Part shown: positions 44,077 through 53,743 of the stretch, one piece after another
Numbering within the stretch: position 1 is the first letter of the stretch
How the letters are laid out: each line of letters begins with the position of its first letter
Assembly (NCBI RefSeq): GCF_000332055.1
Contig: NZ_ALVZ01000212.1
Coordinates: 1-59,413 of the forward strand
Reading direction: 5' to 3'
Origin: Xenococcus sp. PCC 7305
GTDB lineage: Bacteria > Cyanobacteriota > Cyanobacteriia > Cyanobacteriales > Xenococcaceae
DNA length: 59,413 nt
Made by a program: the position numbers and the translations under genes
The notes under the pieces: generated by a model
Databases searched by the model: none
What the model was told of the DNA's origin: nothing
Seen by the model: the letters and a program-made list of their open reading frames with translations, nothing else

Positions 44077-45135
44077 CTAAAAGAGTTGCCAATCAGGAGA
44101 GTTCAACCTTTTCAAGGTTTCTAGGCGTTTGCTAAAGTACCGGTAATCTAACCTTGACCAGCAATGAATCACAGAAGCATTAATATTAATTGCCCAAGCC
44201 CAAATATGTGCTGTTTGAGTTAGAGCTTGCAAACAATCCTCCTCTTCAGAAGTTAACTTTTGTACTGTTTGATAACCCTCAAAAAAGGCATCCCTAATTT
44301 TTCGATTCATGCCTGCTCTGAGAGATACCTGTAGGAACTTGGCGATATCAAAGGCACGCCAGCCATAACCGCATTGGTCGAAGTCAAATAAAGTAATCTG
44401 ATTATCTTCTGTGAAGTGAATATTGCCGCTATGGGGGTCTCCCCAACAAGCAGTCCATAAAGGTGATTGTCGAGGCAATATTTTTAATTCTGCTTTAATC
44501 TGAGTGATATTATCACGTAAATATTTTAAATCTTCTGGTCTTTCTTCTAAAAACGGTGCGATCGTGGTTAGAGAATGATCTAAAAGATATTCCAGAGACA
44601 AAGTCTTATTAGTTAGTTTCTCTAAAATTAGACTATGGTGTGATGGTCGAAATTTGGTTCCTATTTGATGTAACTTAGCCAAAGAGCGGCCAAAGATTTC
44701 ACTTTGGGCGATCGTGAGGTCTCCCAGGGGAACTGTTCCTTTGGCGTAGGGAAATAAGGCCGCATAGCGATCGCCTTCCAAGGCTTCCACTGTTACAAAA
44801 AGGTCATCTGCTCTAGTTCTCAACGGATAAGCTACAGGGAGCGAATTTTGATATAAAAAATCCAGCAATTCCAACTCGAATTCAATATCTAGCCGAGAGC
44901 GCCAGTGATGATGAGACACTCTAAGAACGTAATATTCCTGTTCTGTTTCTACTAGATAAACATCACTCAAACCGCGATTCCACAGCAGACAATTAGTGAT
45001 CGGTTCAATTGAATAATTGCTCAGCACTTGTTCTACTAATGCTTGGGGTGACAAAGTAGAATAGACGACAGGAAATGCGGGCTTTGACCTGGCATGACGC
45101 GGATTTCGGGAGGTGCTAATAATCACATCTATCAC
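44077..45135 (-). CDS. Aminoglycoside-phosphotransferase-fold kinase
   Basis: The 352-residue protein has the APH/choline-kinase fold. The catalytic loop reads WGDPHSGNIHF and the metal motif FDFDQCGYGWRAFDIAKFL. It resembles SrkA/homoserine-kinase-like enzymes rather than antibiotic-resistance genes. The substrate cannot be deduced. It stands alone near the initiator tRNA. Confidence 0.85.
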   Translation of the reverse strand: MIDVIISTSRNPRHARSKPAFPVVYSTLSPQALVEQVLSNYSIEPITNCLLWNRGLSDVYLVETEQEYYVLRVSHHHWRSRLDIEFELELLDFLYQNSLPVAYPLRTRADDLFVTVEALEGDRYAALFPYAKGTVPLGDLTIAQSEIFGRSLAKLHQIGTKFRPSHHSLILEKLTNKTLSLEYLLDHSLTTIAPFLEERPEDLKYLRDNITQIKAELKILPRQSPLWTACWGDPHSGNIHFTEDNQITLFDFDQCGYGWRAFDIAKFLQVSLRAGMNRKIRDAFFEGYQTVQKLTSEEEDCLQALTQTAHIWAWAININASVIHCWSRLDYRYFSKRLETLKRLNSPDWQLF

Positions 45136-45270
45136 GGGTGTACTTGCATATGGTCAATTATTCACACTACTCTTCTTCTGCTGTGCATAAGGTATTCATA
45201 TATACCATTGACCAGCAAAAGAACAATCAAAATATCAGAGTTTCATCACATAAAAATCCCAGCTACACAA

Positions 45271-45309
45271 TTAGGTGTTAGGTTTTGGGTTTTAGGGGTT
45301 AGGTGTTAG
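45271..45309. repeat. Heptameric tandem repeat (TTAGGTG/TTTTGGG)n
   Basis: About five variant units lie between the phosphotransferase gene and cysK. They are the same family as those at 14.2 and 41.4 kb. Confidence 0.7.
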
Positions 45310-45404
45310 AGAAAGCCCGAGAAATCAGAAAGCTATTATTATATCGAGGTAGACTCCTATGGATAATTAAAGATTCAGTAAGCAATTAATTATCCATGTG
45401 TCAA

Positions 45405-46343
45405 TCAGTCTAAATCTTGGAATAAAGGAGTACTCAGATAACGTTCGCCAAAGCTAGGTTGAATCACTACAATTAACTTGCCTTTATTTTCTGCTCTTGC
45501 CGCTACTTTAACCGCCGCAGCGATCGCAGCTCCCGAAGAAATTCCCGATAATAGACCTTCTTCTCTGGCTAGACGACGACCATAATCAAAAGCCTCATCA
45601 TTGCTAACTGTCACAATTTCGTCTATCAAATCCACAGCTAACACTTTGGGAATAAACCCCGCGCCAATTCCCTGAATTTTATGTCCCCCAGGATTTCCTC
45701 CTGATAGCACAGGACTGCCAATGGGTTCGACTGCGATCGCCTTAAATCCTGGTTTGCGCTTTTTAAGAACCTCGGCAATCCCTGTAATCGTACCTCCTGT
45801 ACCCACACCAGAAATTATCATATCTACTTTGCCATCCGTATCTTGCCAAATCTCTTCTGCGGTCGTTAAACGATGAATTTCGGGGTTAGAAGGATTTTCA
45901 AACTGTTGCAACATGTACGCATTAGGAATCGACTCTTCGAGATCTTCCGCCTGTTGGATTGCTCCCTTCATGCCTTGATCCGCCGGAGTTAGTTTCAATT
46001 CTGCCCCAAAAGCCTTTAACATCGCTCTTCTTTCGAGACTCATACTTTCAGGCATCGTTAAGATCAGCTTATAACCTTTAGCTGCTGCTGCCATTGCCAA
46101 AGCAATTCCCGTATTCCCTGAAGTTGGTTCGATCAGGGTAGTTGTGTTAGGAGAAATTAACCCTGCTTTTTCCGCAGCAAGGATCATATTAACTCCAATG
46201 CGGTCTTTAACCGAAGAAGTGGGATTCATACTTTCTAGTTTCACAGCAATCTCGGCTACACAACCTTCAGCAGCTGCAATGGAGTTTAAACGTACTAAAG
46301 GAGTATTTCCGATTAATTCCGTAATATTATTGGCAATACGCAT
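45405..46343 (-). CDS. cysK: Cysteine synthase A (O-acetylserine sulfhydrylase)
   Basis: The PLP enzyme combines O-acetylserine and sulfide to make cysteine. The 312-residue protein shows the PLP lysine motif SSVKDRIG near residue 46, the substrate loop [12 protein letters not shown] and the phosphate-binding [10 protein letters not shown]. It completes the sulfate assimilation route that starts with sat at 11.4 kb. It lies downstream of pyrF on the same strand with a gap of about 130 bp. Confidence 0.93.
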   Translation of the reverse strand: MRIANNITELIGNTPLVRLNSIAAAEGCVAEIAVKLESMNPTSSVKDRIGVNMILAAEKAGLISPNTTTLIEPTSGNTGIALAMAAAAKGYKLILTMPESMSLERRAMLKAFGAELKLTPADQGMKGAIQQAEDLEESIPNAYMLQQFENPSNPEIHRLTTAEEIWQDTDGKVDMIISGVGTGGTITGIAEVLKKRKPGFKAIAVEPIGSPVLSGGNPGGHKIQGIGAGFIPKVLAVDLIDEIVTVSNDEAFDYGRRLAREEGLLSGISSGAAIAAAVKVAARAENKGKLIVVIQPSFGERYLSTPLFQDLD

Positions 46344-46477
46344 AGTTATTGTAGAGCTCCTTGACTTAATCTCAAATGGACAATTTTACGTGTAATTTTC
46401 ATTGAACAATGATTTGCCATTATTGACACAGAAACTAAGTCTTTCTTAAGCCCATAGTTTTGTTGATGATTTTGCTG

Positions 46478-47260
46478 TCAGTCAAAAACTTTGCCCATAC
46501 GTTCTTGAATATTTTTGGCTGCGAGGTAAGGGTCTGCTGCTTCTCGGATTGGTCTGCCAATCACAATATAATCAGCTCCATTAGTAAAAGCCTCTTCCAC
46601 ATCAACAGTGCGTTTTTGATCGTCAGTAACCTTATTGTCTACTGGTCGAATTCCTGGGGTAACAATCAAAAAATTTTCTGCTAGATTGCCCCGTAAATCC
46701 TTCGCTTCTAAGCCTGAAGAAATGACCCCATCGCAGCCAAGTTGAAATGCTCTTTGAGCTCTAGATAAGACTAATTGTTTGACATCACATTGAAATCCCA
46801 AATCATCAAGATCTCCGCGATCGAGACTGGTGAGCACTGTAACGGCTAAAATCTTTAAGGTTTCTCCCTTTTCAGCCACCGCAGCTTGGAGGATGCTGTC
46901 ATTACCATGGACTGTAGCGAAGGTGGCACCTTTATTTCTTAGTTGCCTGACTGCTGAGGCTACTGTTTGGGGAACATCGAAAAATTTTAGATCAACAAAG
47001 ATCTTTTTATCCTTTGCTAGTAACCATTCCAACATTGGATAATAGCTACCAGACATGAAAAATTCCAAGCCTAATTTGTAAAAGTTGACAGTATCATCTA
47101 GCTGGTTTACTAATTCTTTGGCCTTTTGTTGATTGTCAACATCAAGGGCAAAAATTAGTCTTTCAGCAGTAGGAATATTTTTATTTGAAATCAAAGAACT
47201 GTTTCCCCTAATCGACAAGTAGCAAGGATTTATTTTAAGGGGAAGTAGTCTCTCGAACAA
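46478..47260 (-). CDS. pyrF: Orotidine 5'-phosphate decarboxylase
   Basis: The enzyme makes UMP in the last step of de novo pyrimidine synthesis. The catalytic Lys-Asp array is visible in FVDLKFFDVP, and the phosphate loop in TPGIRP. The called start (ATG at 47260) gives 260 residues with about 30 atypical N-terminal residues. A TTG near 47193 would give a family-like start just before NIPTAERLIFALDVDN. The true start is therefore uncertain. Confidence 0.92.
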   Translation of the reverse strand: MFERLLPLKINPCYLSIRGNSSLISNKNIPTAERLIFALDVDNQQKAKELVNQLDDTVNFYKLGLEFFMSGSYYPMLEWLLAKDKKIFVDLKFFDVPQTVASAVRQLRNKGATFATVHGNDSILQAAVAEKGETLKILAVTVLTSLDRGDLDDLGFQCDVKQLVLSRAQRAFQLGCDGVISSGLEAKDLRGNLAENFLIVTPGIRPVDNKVTDDQKRTVDVEEAFTNGADYIVIGRPIREAADPYLAAKNIQERMGKVFD

Positions 47261-47277
47261 GAGAAACTAACTAAGTA

Positions 47278-47679
47278 TTAATTTTCTGGTTCGGGAGTTG
47301 GGGTTGCTGCCTCAGTACTTTTGTTTGCCAATTCTTCTTGGATTTGTGTCCGCAGCGCAACTAAATTGGGGTCTTCAGGATAGATTGCCACTAATTTATC
47401 TAGCGGCGCGATCGCTCCTTGCAAATCTCCTGTTTGTAAGCGTATTTGGACCAATGCCGATAGAGCATTTAGATTATTAGGTTCTCTAGCCAAAACCTTT
47501 TCATAGCCTTCGGCTTGCGCTTGCAATTGCGCCAAAGGATCAGCCGTTTCCGCCACAGGATTATTGGCAACAGCAGGATCTCTGCGCAATAAACTCCCAA
47601 TAATCACTGCCCCGGTAGAGCCAACAAATGCCAAGCCAAAGACTACAACAAGAATACGTTGTAAATTTTTTTTATTCAT
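47278..47679 (-). CDS. Membrane-anchored TPR protein
   Basis: The 133-residue protein has one N-terminal membrane anchor (residues 8-29) and two tetratricopeptide-like repeats (LQAQAEGYEKVLAREPNNLNAL split at 50-70, and GDLQGAIAPLDKLVAIYPEDPNLV). The Ser/Thr/Pro/Glu-rich end is disordered. It lies 17 bp upstream of pyrF on the same strand and may be co-transcribed. The role is unknown. Confidence 0.82.
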   Translation of the reverse strand: MNKKNLQRILVVVFGLAFVGSTGAVIIGSLLRRDPAVANNPVAETADPLAQLQAQAEGYEKVLAREPNNLNALSALVQIRLQTGDLQGAIAPLDKLVAIYPEDPNLVALRTQIQEELANKSTEAATPTPEPEN

Positions 47680-47686
47680 AATTTTT

Positions 47687-47746
47687 CATTGAACATTGAA
47701 CATTAATCATTGAGCATCTGCCCTCTGCCCTCTGACCTCTGCCCTC
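47687..47746. repeat. Two adjacent heptameric arrays (CATTGAA)n and (CTGCCCT)n after murA
   Basis: Four CATTGAA-like units are followed directly by four CTGCCCT units, ending three bases before the murA stop. The second unit is the same as in the array at 14-41. Confidence 0.8.
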
Positions 47747-47749
47747 ATT

Positions 47750-49042
47750 TTAAACTCGTTGTATTTTCGCCCCAAGTTTGACTAATTTGCTTTCAATGTT
47801 CTCATATCCGCGATCGAGATGGTGCAAACCGCTAACAATTGTTTTTCCTTGAGCCGCTAATCCTGCCAAGACCAATGCCGCAGAAGCTCTTAAATCTGTT
47901 GCCATAACTGGTGCTCCAGAAAGAAAGGCAACCCCATTAATCATGGCATGATGCCCTTTGATTCTAATATCAGCTCCCATCCGCTGCAATTCGGCAACAT
48001 GACGCAGGCGATTTTCAAATACTGTTTCACTGATTACGCTATAGCCATCACTGACACTTAAAAGTGCCATAAACTGAGCTTGCATATCGGTGGGGAACCC
48101 AGGATAGGGGAGAGTTTCAATATCAGTAGCTTTTAACTCACCAGGAATTAAGCGCAAACAATCGCTGTCTTCTTGAACTACTTGACAACCAATTGCCTTT
48201 AATTTGGCAATTACCGGGACTAAATGCTCGGGGATAACCGAAGAAACAGTAATTTCTGATTGGGTAATCGCTCCTGCAACCAAAAATGTTCCAGCTTCAA
48301 TGCGATCGGGGATAACTTGGTAATCAACAGAATGCAAGCGCTCGACACCGGAAATAATAATTTTGTTAGTACCAGCCCCAGTAATTTTTGCTCCCATGGC
48401 AATGCAGAAATTAGCCAAATCAACAATTTCTGGCTCTTGTGCTGCATTTTCAATAATCGTTTCTCCATTTGCTAAGGTAGCAGCCATTAAAAGAGTCTCG
48501 GTTGCTCCTACACTGGGATAATCGAGGTAAATATTGGCCCCCTGCAATCTGCGATCGCGCCCTGTAACATGGGCATGGACAATGCCTGATTCGATAAGAA
48601 CCTGCGCGCCCATAGCTTGTAAGCCTCTAACATGAAGATCTACAGGTCTTGCTCCAATCGCACAACCTCCTGGTAAAGGGATGCGAACATTGCCAAATCT
48701 TGCCAGCAATGCGCCAATGGCAAAGAAACTCGCTCGGAGTTGGGAAACTAGATCATAGGGAGCTTGGGTTGGATTAATATCTCTGGCATCAATATCAAGG
48801 GTATTGCCGTTTTTGATCAGTTTCACCCCCAAAGCTGTGAGAATCTGACTCATTTTCTTGATATCTGCAAGCTCGGGGACATTGCGCAACCGACAATCCT
48901 CGGGACATAATAGAGAACCTGCCATTAAGACTAAAGCAGAATTTTTTGCTCCACTAATAGTGACATCGCCTTGCAGGGAGTGACCACCCCAAATTTCTAA
49001 AACAGGTTGTACTGAATCTTGGACCATTGTTGGTTGTGCCAA
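47750..49042 (-). CDS. murA: UDP-N-acetylglucosamine 1-carboxyvinyltransferase
   Basis: MurA transfers enolpyruvate to UDP-GlcNAc, the first committed step of peptidoglycan synthesis and the target of fosfomycin. The 430-residue protein shows the Lys of [16 protein letters not shown] and the active-site Cys of [13 protein letters not shown]. Substitution of that Cys gives fosfomycin resistance in other bacteria, but here it is intact. A late [17 protein letters not shown] segment is typical. Confidence 0.96.
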   Translation of the reverse strand: MAQPTMVQDSVQPVLEIWGGHSLQGDVTISGAKNSALVLMAGSLLCPEDCRLRNVPELADIKKMSQILTALGVKLIKNGNTLDIDARDINPTQAPYDLVSQLRASFFAIGALLARFGNVRIPLPGGCAIGARPVDLHVRGLQAMGAQVLIESGIVHAHVTGRDRRLQGANIYLDYPSVGATETLLMAATLANGETIIENAAQEPEIVDLANFCIAMGAKITGAGTNKIIISGVERLHSVDYQVIPDRIEAGTFLVAGAITQSEITVSSVIPEHLVPVIAKLKAIGCQVVQEDSDCLRLIPGELKATDIETLPYPGFPTDMQAQFMALLSVSDGYSVISETVFENRLRHVAELQRMGADIRIKGHHAMINGVAFLSGAPVMATDLRASAALVLAGLAAQGKTIVSGLHHLDRGYENIESKLVKLGAKIQRV

Positions 49043-49535
49043 TTTAGAGATAGAGTTAATGGTTTTGTCCTCCGGATTATTATTAACTTTTGTATATAAA
49101 AATGAAATTATTTGTAGTGATCTTTACAACAATCACTGATTAAATCAAGTTTTGCTATAGAGACATTATTCCTAGTAAGTTACCCAGATTATGGTTTTCG
49201 ATTCACAATAATCTTAAAAATCTCTTGGCGATTAGATATAAAGTATTGGATATAAGCTGTGAGCCGGGCTAGACTCAGGTTTTAATGTCTTTAGTCCGAA
49301 ATTCGGTTTTAAGTGCCAAATCTCAAGTACCAAGTCCCAAATCTCCCATTGCTCATTCAGCAACCAAAGTATTGCTTTATGATCGGCAATTCGTCAACTA
49401 AATTAAGAAAAATGAGTTAGGAACCATATAATTGGTTGGACAAGGAAAGTTTTCTTAAGAATAAGAGTTAAATGATAAATTATGAGAAATCCAGAAAGAA
49501 TCTAGGTTATTTCTATCTTCCCAATCTTTCCGTAG
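49043..49535. other. Non-coding region between murA and the RNA methyltransferase
   Basis: This divergent region presumably holds both promoters. A small hairpin CCGAA-A-TTCGG followed by TTTT occurs near 49300. It could be a weak terminator for a short transcript. I see no convincing coding frame. Confidence 0.4.
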
Positions 49536-50333
49536 ATGACTAAAACAATTCTTACTAGTCTTAAAAATCCTCTAATCAAGGAGATTCGTAAACTCCGACG
49601 AAGTAAGGAAAGACGTAAACAAAATTTGCTTGTACTCGAAGGAACCAACGCAATCGCGACGGCAGAAAGATTAGATTATCCCCTACATATTGTTCTTTAT
49701 ACTGAGAAATGGCAAGAAAGTCATCGGCAATTGTGGCAGAAAATTTCTGTTAAAGCCCCAAAATTAGAGTTAGTTAGTCCCGATTTGCTATCTGCGATCG
49801 CAACAACGGTAAGTCCTGATGGAGTGGTAGCCACAGCAGTTCGTCAACCAGCGAAAACACCTCAGGTTTCGAACACAAAATTAGCTTTGGCCGTCGAAAG
49901 ATTACAAGATCCAGGCAACCTCGGCACTATAATTCGGACAGCAGTGGCCACAGGGGTTGATGGGTTGTGGTTGAGCCAAGATAGTGTGGATTTTGATAAC
50001 CCCAAAGTGATTCGAGCTTCTGTGGGTGAATGGTTTCGTTTACCGATTGCCGTCACTAATGATTTAGCTCACATAGTCCGAGAACATCAACAACACCAAA
50101 TTCAAGTGATCGCCACAGTTCCCACGGCAACTAAAACCTATTGGGAATTAGATTTCCAGCGTCCCAGTTTGATTTTATTGGGCAACGAAGGGGCGGGCTT
50201 ATCCCCAGAATTAATTGCTTTAGCCGATGAACAAGTCACGATTCCTGTTGCTAATGAAGTAGAATCTCTAAATGTTGCGATCGCGAATTCTCTGTTATTA
50301 TACGAAGCCAAAAGGCAATCATTGACCATTTAA
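49536..50333 (+). CDS. TrmH/SpoU-family RNA methyltransferase
   Basis: The 265-residue SPOUT methyltransferase adds a 2'-O-methyl group to rRNA or tRNA. An N-terminal L30e-like domain (IKEIRKLRRSKERRKQNLLVLEG split around residue 15) precedes the knot domain. The knot has the conserved VERLQDPGNLGTIIRTA, LGNEGAGLSPEL and VPVANEVESLNVAIAN motifs, with the last read here as IPVANEVESLNVA. The RNA target cannot be fixed. It is followed after about 50 bp by the livM-like gene, with a heptamer repeat between them. Confidence 0.92.
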   Translation: MTKTILTSLKNPLIKEIRKLRRSKERRKQNLLVLEGTNAIATAERLDYPLHIVLYTEKWQESHRQLWQKISVKAPKLELVSPDLLSAIATTVSPDGVVATAVRQPAKTPQVSNTKLALAVERLQDPGNLGTIIRTAVATGVDGLWLSQDSVDFDNPKVIRASVGEWFRLPIAVTNDLAHIVREHQQHQIQVIATVPTATKTYWELDFQRPSLILLGNEGAGLSPELIALADEQVTIPVANEVESLNVAIANSLLLYEAKRQSLTI

Positions 50334-50350
50334 GATTTAGCAGTAATTTT

Positions 50351-50380
50351 CCTCATCCCTCATCCCTCATCCCTCATCCC
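50351..50380. repeat. Heptameric tandem repeat (CTCATCC)n in the livM leader
   Basis: Four units fill the gap between the methyltransferase stop and the livM ATG. They displace any normal ribosome-binding site, leaving only seven bases before the start. Confidence 0.85.
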
Positions 50381-50386
50381 TTAAAC

Positions 50387-51505
50387 ATGGTTGGTTATTT
50401 AGTTTTCTTGACAATTTCGGCTGGTTTCTTTGGCATTTTTGCCCTGGGCTTGAATTTGCAATGGGGTTTTACTGGCCTAATTAATTTTGGCCATGTGGCA
50501 TTTATGACCGTAGGCGCTTACACAACTGTCTTGTTGAGTTCTCAGGGTGTGCCTCTATTCCTGGCGGTAATAATTGGGGCAGCGATCGCCTCTTTATTGG
50601 GTCTCCTGATCGGGATCTCTACTTTGAGGTTGCGGGAAGATTATCTCGCAATTGTCACTATTGGGGTTTCGGAGTTAATTCGCTTGATTGCCTTAAATGA
50701 AGAATGGCTAACCAAAGGTGCTTTTGGCGTGCAGCGTTTTCCTTTGCCTCTAGCAAGATTTGAACCTGGTCTTATTGGCACTATATTTCTGGTGGGATTG
50801 TTAACTGCTTTGGCAATCTTTGCTGTCTGGCAATTATATTTCGGACTGCGATCGCAATGGCGTGAAGGAACTAAAATTCAAGGTAAAAGTTATCAACCAA
50901 CAAATCGGATTAGTTTACTTATTTACGGTGCGATCGGTTTTGCACTAATTTTGACAGTCTATATCAATGGCTGTATCGCCCTATCGGACTATAACTACAA
51001 AGCGGGGTTGATGTTGCTGGTGTTATTGACTTTAGCCCTCATTTACTGGGGTTTGGAGCTACTAGTAAAATCTCCTTGGGGCAGAGTCCTCAAGGCAATT
51101 CGCGAAGATGAAGAAATTCCCCGCGCCTTGGGCAAAAACGTGTTTTGGTATAAATTACAGTCTTTTATGTTGGGCGGTGCGATCGCAGGGATTGCCGGAG
51201 CTTTTTACGCTTGGCAACTAACGAATGTCTATCCCAGCAATTTTCAACCTCTTGTAACTTTTAATGTTTGGACGATGGTCGTCTTAGGAGGCGCAGGGAG
51301 TAACCCCGGGACCCTTTTGGGGGTGATTATTTTTTGGGCTTATGATGCTTTGACTCGGTTTTATTTACCCCAATTAGGTTGGTTCGATAATGCCCAATTA
51401 GGTGCGTTTCGGATTATGATGATTGGTCTAATTTTGATGATTTTAATGATCTGGCGACCTCAAGGTATTTTAGGCAAAAAAGAGGAGCTTACTTTGGGAA
51501 AATAG
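50387..51505 (+). CDS. livM: Branched-chain/neutral amino acid ABC transporter permease
   Basis: The 372-residue membrane protein has about nine hydrophobic spans and the LivM hallmark LNLQWGFTGLINFGHVAFM near residue 22 (here shown as one segment of 19). An LREDEEIPRALGKN-type EAA loop (AIREDEEIPRALGKNVFWYKL, seen in part) is where the ATPase docks. It fits the N-I neutral amino acid permease subunits NatC/NatD of cyanobacteria, but which one is uncertain. No ATPase or binding protein gene is adjacent. Confidence 0.87.
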   Translation: MVGYLVFLTISAGFFGIFALGLNLQWGFTGLINFGHVAFMTVGAYTTVLLSSQGVPLFLAVIIGAAIASLLGLLIGISTLRLREDYLAIVTIGVSELIRLIALNEEWLTKGAFGVQRFPLPLARFEPGLIGTIFLVGLLTALAIFAVWQLYFGLRSQWREGTKIQGKSYQPTNRISLLIYGAIGFALILTVYINGCIALSDYNYKAGLMLLVLLTLALIYWGLELLVKSPWGRVLKAIREDEEIPRALGKNVFWYKLQSFMLGGAIAGIAGAFYAWQLTNVYPSNFQPLVTFNVWTMVVLGGAGSNPGTLLGVIIFWAYDALTRFYLPQLGWFDNAQLGAFRIMMIGLILMILMIWRPQGILGKKEELTLGK

Positions 51506-51536
51506 GAAAATAGCAAAAATTATCATATATACAATT

Positions 51537-51905
51537 ATGAGCATCAAAGTCTACGGGATACCCAATTGTGGGACTTGTAAAAAAGCGTTTCAATGGTTAA
51601 AAGATAACTCTGTTGAATATGAGTTTATCAATACTAAAGACAATCCTCCCAATCAGAAAATAATCGCAGATTGGGTTGCTAGTTTGGGCTCTAAACCAAT
51701 GCGCAATACCTCAGGAAAGTCTTATCGTGCTTTTGGGGAAGAGAAAAAAACTTGGGATGATACTCGTTGGATAGAAGAATTTAGCAAAGATGCGATGCTG
51801 CTCAAACGCCCTCTATTTGTGAAGGATGGACAGGCTGTGTTAGTCGGTTTTAAGGCAAAAGAATCAGAACTAAGAGCTAAATTGGGTCTTGATGGCGATG
51901 TTTAG
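51537..51905 (+). CDS. ArsC/Spx-family thioredoxin-fold protein
   Basis: The 122-residue protein has the ArsC/Spx fold with a Cys-Gly-Thr-Cys motif (IPNCGTCKKAFQWL, Cys11 and Cys14). It ends with FVKDGQAVLVGFKA. It is closer to the YffB/Spx/MgsR group than to arsenate reductase. In bacteria such proteins act in thiol redox or bind RNA polymerase. The actual role here is unknown. It follows livM by 31 bp on the same strand. Confidence 0.85.
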   Translation: MSIKVYGIPNCGTCKKAFQWLKDNSVEYEFINTKDNPPNQKIIADWVASLGSKPMRNTSGKSYRAFGEEKKTWDDTRWIEEFSKDAMLLKRPLFVKDGQAVLVGFKAKESELRAKLGLDGDV

Positions 51906-52202
51906 ATAGTCAATATAGAATTATTGGTGAAATTTTGTAACGTAATCTGAAAAAGATTAAATTCGTAATGTAACAGATTCTAACGAAACTAATTTTCTCT
52001 CAGGGGCTAACGATAATATCTATGTTACGAGAAGAAACATAAAGTTTTTCAGATAACTGAGATACCTCTGGTCGTTCCGTTGCTGTCTGTTTTCTGTTAA
52101 TCACAGTAGAGCATTGTGTAACTTACCAGTCATGGGGTTTGCCGTCTCAGAGAATCAAGCAGCTGTTTGATGGATAGTCTTTTTTAGGAGCAATTTACGT
52201 CC

Positions 52203-52952
52203 ATGCTACGTCGAAAATTTTCGCAATTAATTTCCTTGGGTCAAATATTAATTCTAGGTGTCGGGGCAACATTAACTCTAAGTAGTAGGGCTAATGCGAC
52301 GGAATTGATCACGCTTCAATACAAGGAAAGGTCAGCTTTGGTGACAATTGATGACCTGAGTCGGTTTGCTCGCAGTGGTGTTGTCCCTCTATCCATTCAA
52401 GAACTATTCGATACTACAGATAAGGTTCCTAGTGACATCAGTGTGATTCTCAGTAAAGAGCTAAAAATCAGCCCCCAATTTATTGAGCGCTTTCTTGAAA
52501 GTTCCATCGGGGAGTTTATTCTTGGAAGATTAGAAGAAGTAATTAATGACTCCCCCAGTAGCGGAGATCTTAATGATGTTCGTTCTACCTTAGTGTCTGC
52601 CTATGAAGACGATAATCGGGTTTCTTTAATTGAATTAATAGAAAGATATCCCAAAAAAGAAATTCGAGTAAATGTTACGAGTTTAGAAGGAACCTACGAT
52701 AAAGTTGTAGCTATTGTTGAGGATGTATTGCCTGCATTAGAAGTTGCTAAAGCTTATGTCCAGGATTTAGTTTGTGAATGTGAAGAACAAGTCACTCAAC
52801 TATCGGAAGATGGCGAAACGATTTTAGTAGCGAATAACAATGCTGATTGTCGGAACTATAATTCTATAGTCCAAAAGGCCCCGAGAACTCAGGATGAAGT
52901 TATGGCAGACATCACGGCCAGAAATTCGAACATCTTAAGAGTAAGTGAATAA
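52203..52952 (+). CDS. Secreted DUF1400 protein 1
   Basis: The 249-residue protein has a signal peptide cleaved near RANA (residues 29-32). A DUF1400 domain follows (ITLQYKERSALVTIDDLSRFARSG split, residues 36-59). The domain is the family N-terminal module often joined to an alpha/beta hydrolase, but no hydrolase is attached here. The motif DLVCECEE gives Cys191 and Cys193, and a further Cys is in ADCRNYN. A good Shine-Dalgarno AGGAG precedes the start. First of three tandem paralogues. Confidence 0.85.
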   Translation: MLRRKFSQLISLGQILILGVGATLTLSSRANATELITLQYKERSALVTIDDLSRFARSGVVPLSIQELFDTTDKVPSDISVILSKELKISPQFIERFLESSIGEFILGRLEEVINDSPSSGDLNDVRSTLVSAYEDDNRVSLIELIERYPKKEIRVNVTSLEGTYDKVVAIVEDVLPALEVAKAYVQDLVCECEEQVTQLSEDGETILVANNNADCRNYNSIVQKAPRTQDEVMADITARNSNILRVSE

Positions 52953-53004
52953 TCATCTTCAGATTTTTCCATAATATTTTATTGCACATTTCAAGTTAAT
53001 AATT

Positions 53005-53685
53005 ATGAGTCTGACTTTACCTTTCTTGCATCGTAAATTACCCAGATTGCTGCAAGCGGGCTTCTTAGTCCTAGCAATTGGTACAGGATTTTCCCTTAAG
53101 CCCAATGAAGTTGTAGCTGCAGAAGAAATTGTCCTCACTTACAGTTTTTTGGACCAGCCAATTTTGGTCAAAGATTTAGAAACCTTTGTCGAAACAGGAG
53201 AAATGTCTGCTGCGATTAGTTTTTTAGTGGGTATTGCTAAACAAAATCCGGAAGATGTTCGTAAGGCTTTGACTAAAGAAGTAGGTTTGAGTAGTCGATT
53301 TGTCTATAAAGTCCTCAATAGCCTGCCCGGAGAATATGCTCTGTTTCAGGCTGGACAAATAATTCATCCTAGATATAAACCAAATAGGGCTATTATTCCT
53401 GCCTTACGAGGGACTTTAATTCTTTCTGCAAGTGATGATGAAAAAATTACTTTGTTGGAATTTTTTCAAAAATATCCCACTCAAAAAATGTATGTTGATG
53501 GGAGGTTAATTGCGAAAACAGCTAAAAGCGTATTTGGTTTTCTCAATCGCGCAGAAGAGGCTCTGGAAGTACCGATCGCGATCGCCAAGGATTTCTTAGA
53601 AGATATGGTCTGTGATTGTGAAGTAACGACCACTTCCACAGAGTCTGGCTTAGTTCAGATAGACGCCAATTATCCCCAGGAATAA
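53005..53685 (+). CDS. Secreted DUF1400 protein 2
   Basis: The 226-residue protein has an N-terminal hydrophobic signal and a DUF1400 domain (IVLTYSFLDQPILVKDLETF). Its only cysteines are Cys203 and Cys205 in DMVCDCEV. It is the most canonical of the three paralogues (FVETGEMS, LLEFFQKYPTQKM). It lies 52 bp after paralogue 1, so a common transcript is likely. Confidence 0.85.
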   Translation: MSLTLPFLHRKLPRLLQAGFLVLAIGTGFSLKPNEVVAAEEIVLTYSFLDQPILVKDLETFVETGEMSAAISFLVGIAKQNPEDVRKALTKEVGLSSRFVYKVLNSLPGEYALFQAGQIIHPRYKPNRAIIPALRGTLILSASDDEKITLLEFFQKYPTQKMYVDGRLIAKTAKSVFGFLNRAEEALEVPIAIAKDFLEDMVCDCEVTTTSTESGLVQIDANYPQE

Positions 53686-53743
53686 TGTTGCGGAACCGTA
53701 TATTTTATTTTCTCAATTAAGTTTAAGTTTTAAGAGTTGTACT

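Noticed and set aside
44077-45135. Antibiotic-resistance aminoglycoside phosphotransferase
   Set aside because: The fold is shared, but the sequence resembles general SrkA/homoserine-kinase-like proteins and there is no resistance context.
51537-51905. Arsenate reductase ArsC
   Set aside because: The Cys-Gly-Thr-Cys motif and overall sequence fit the Spx/YffB group, and there is no ars operon.
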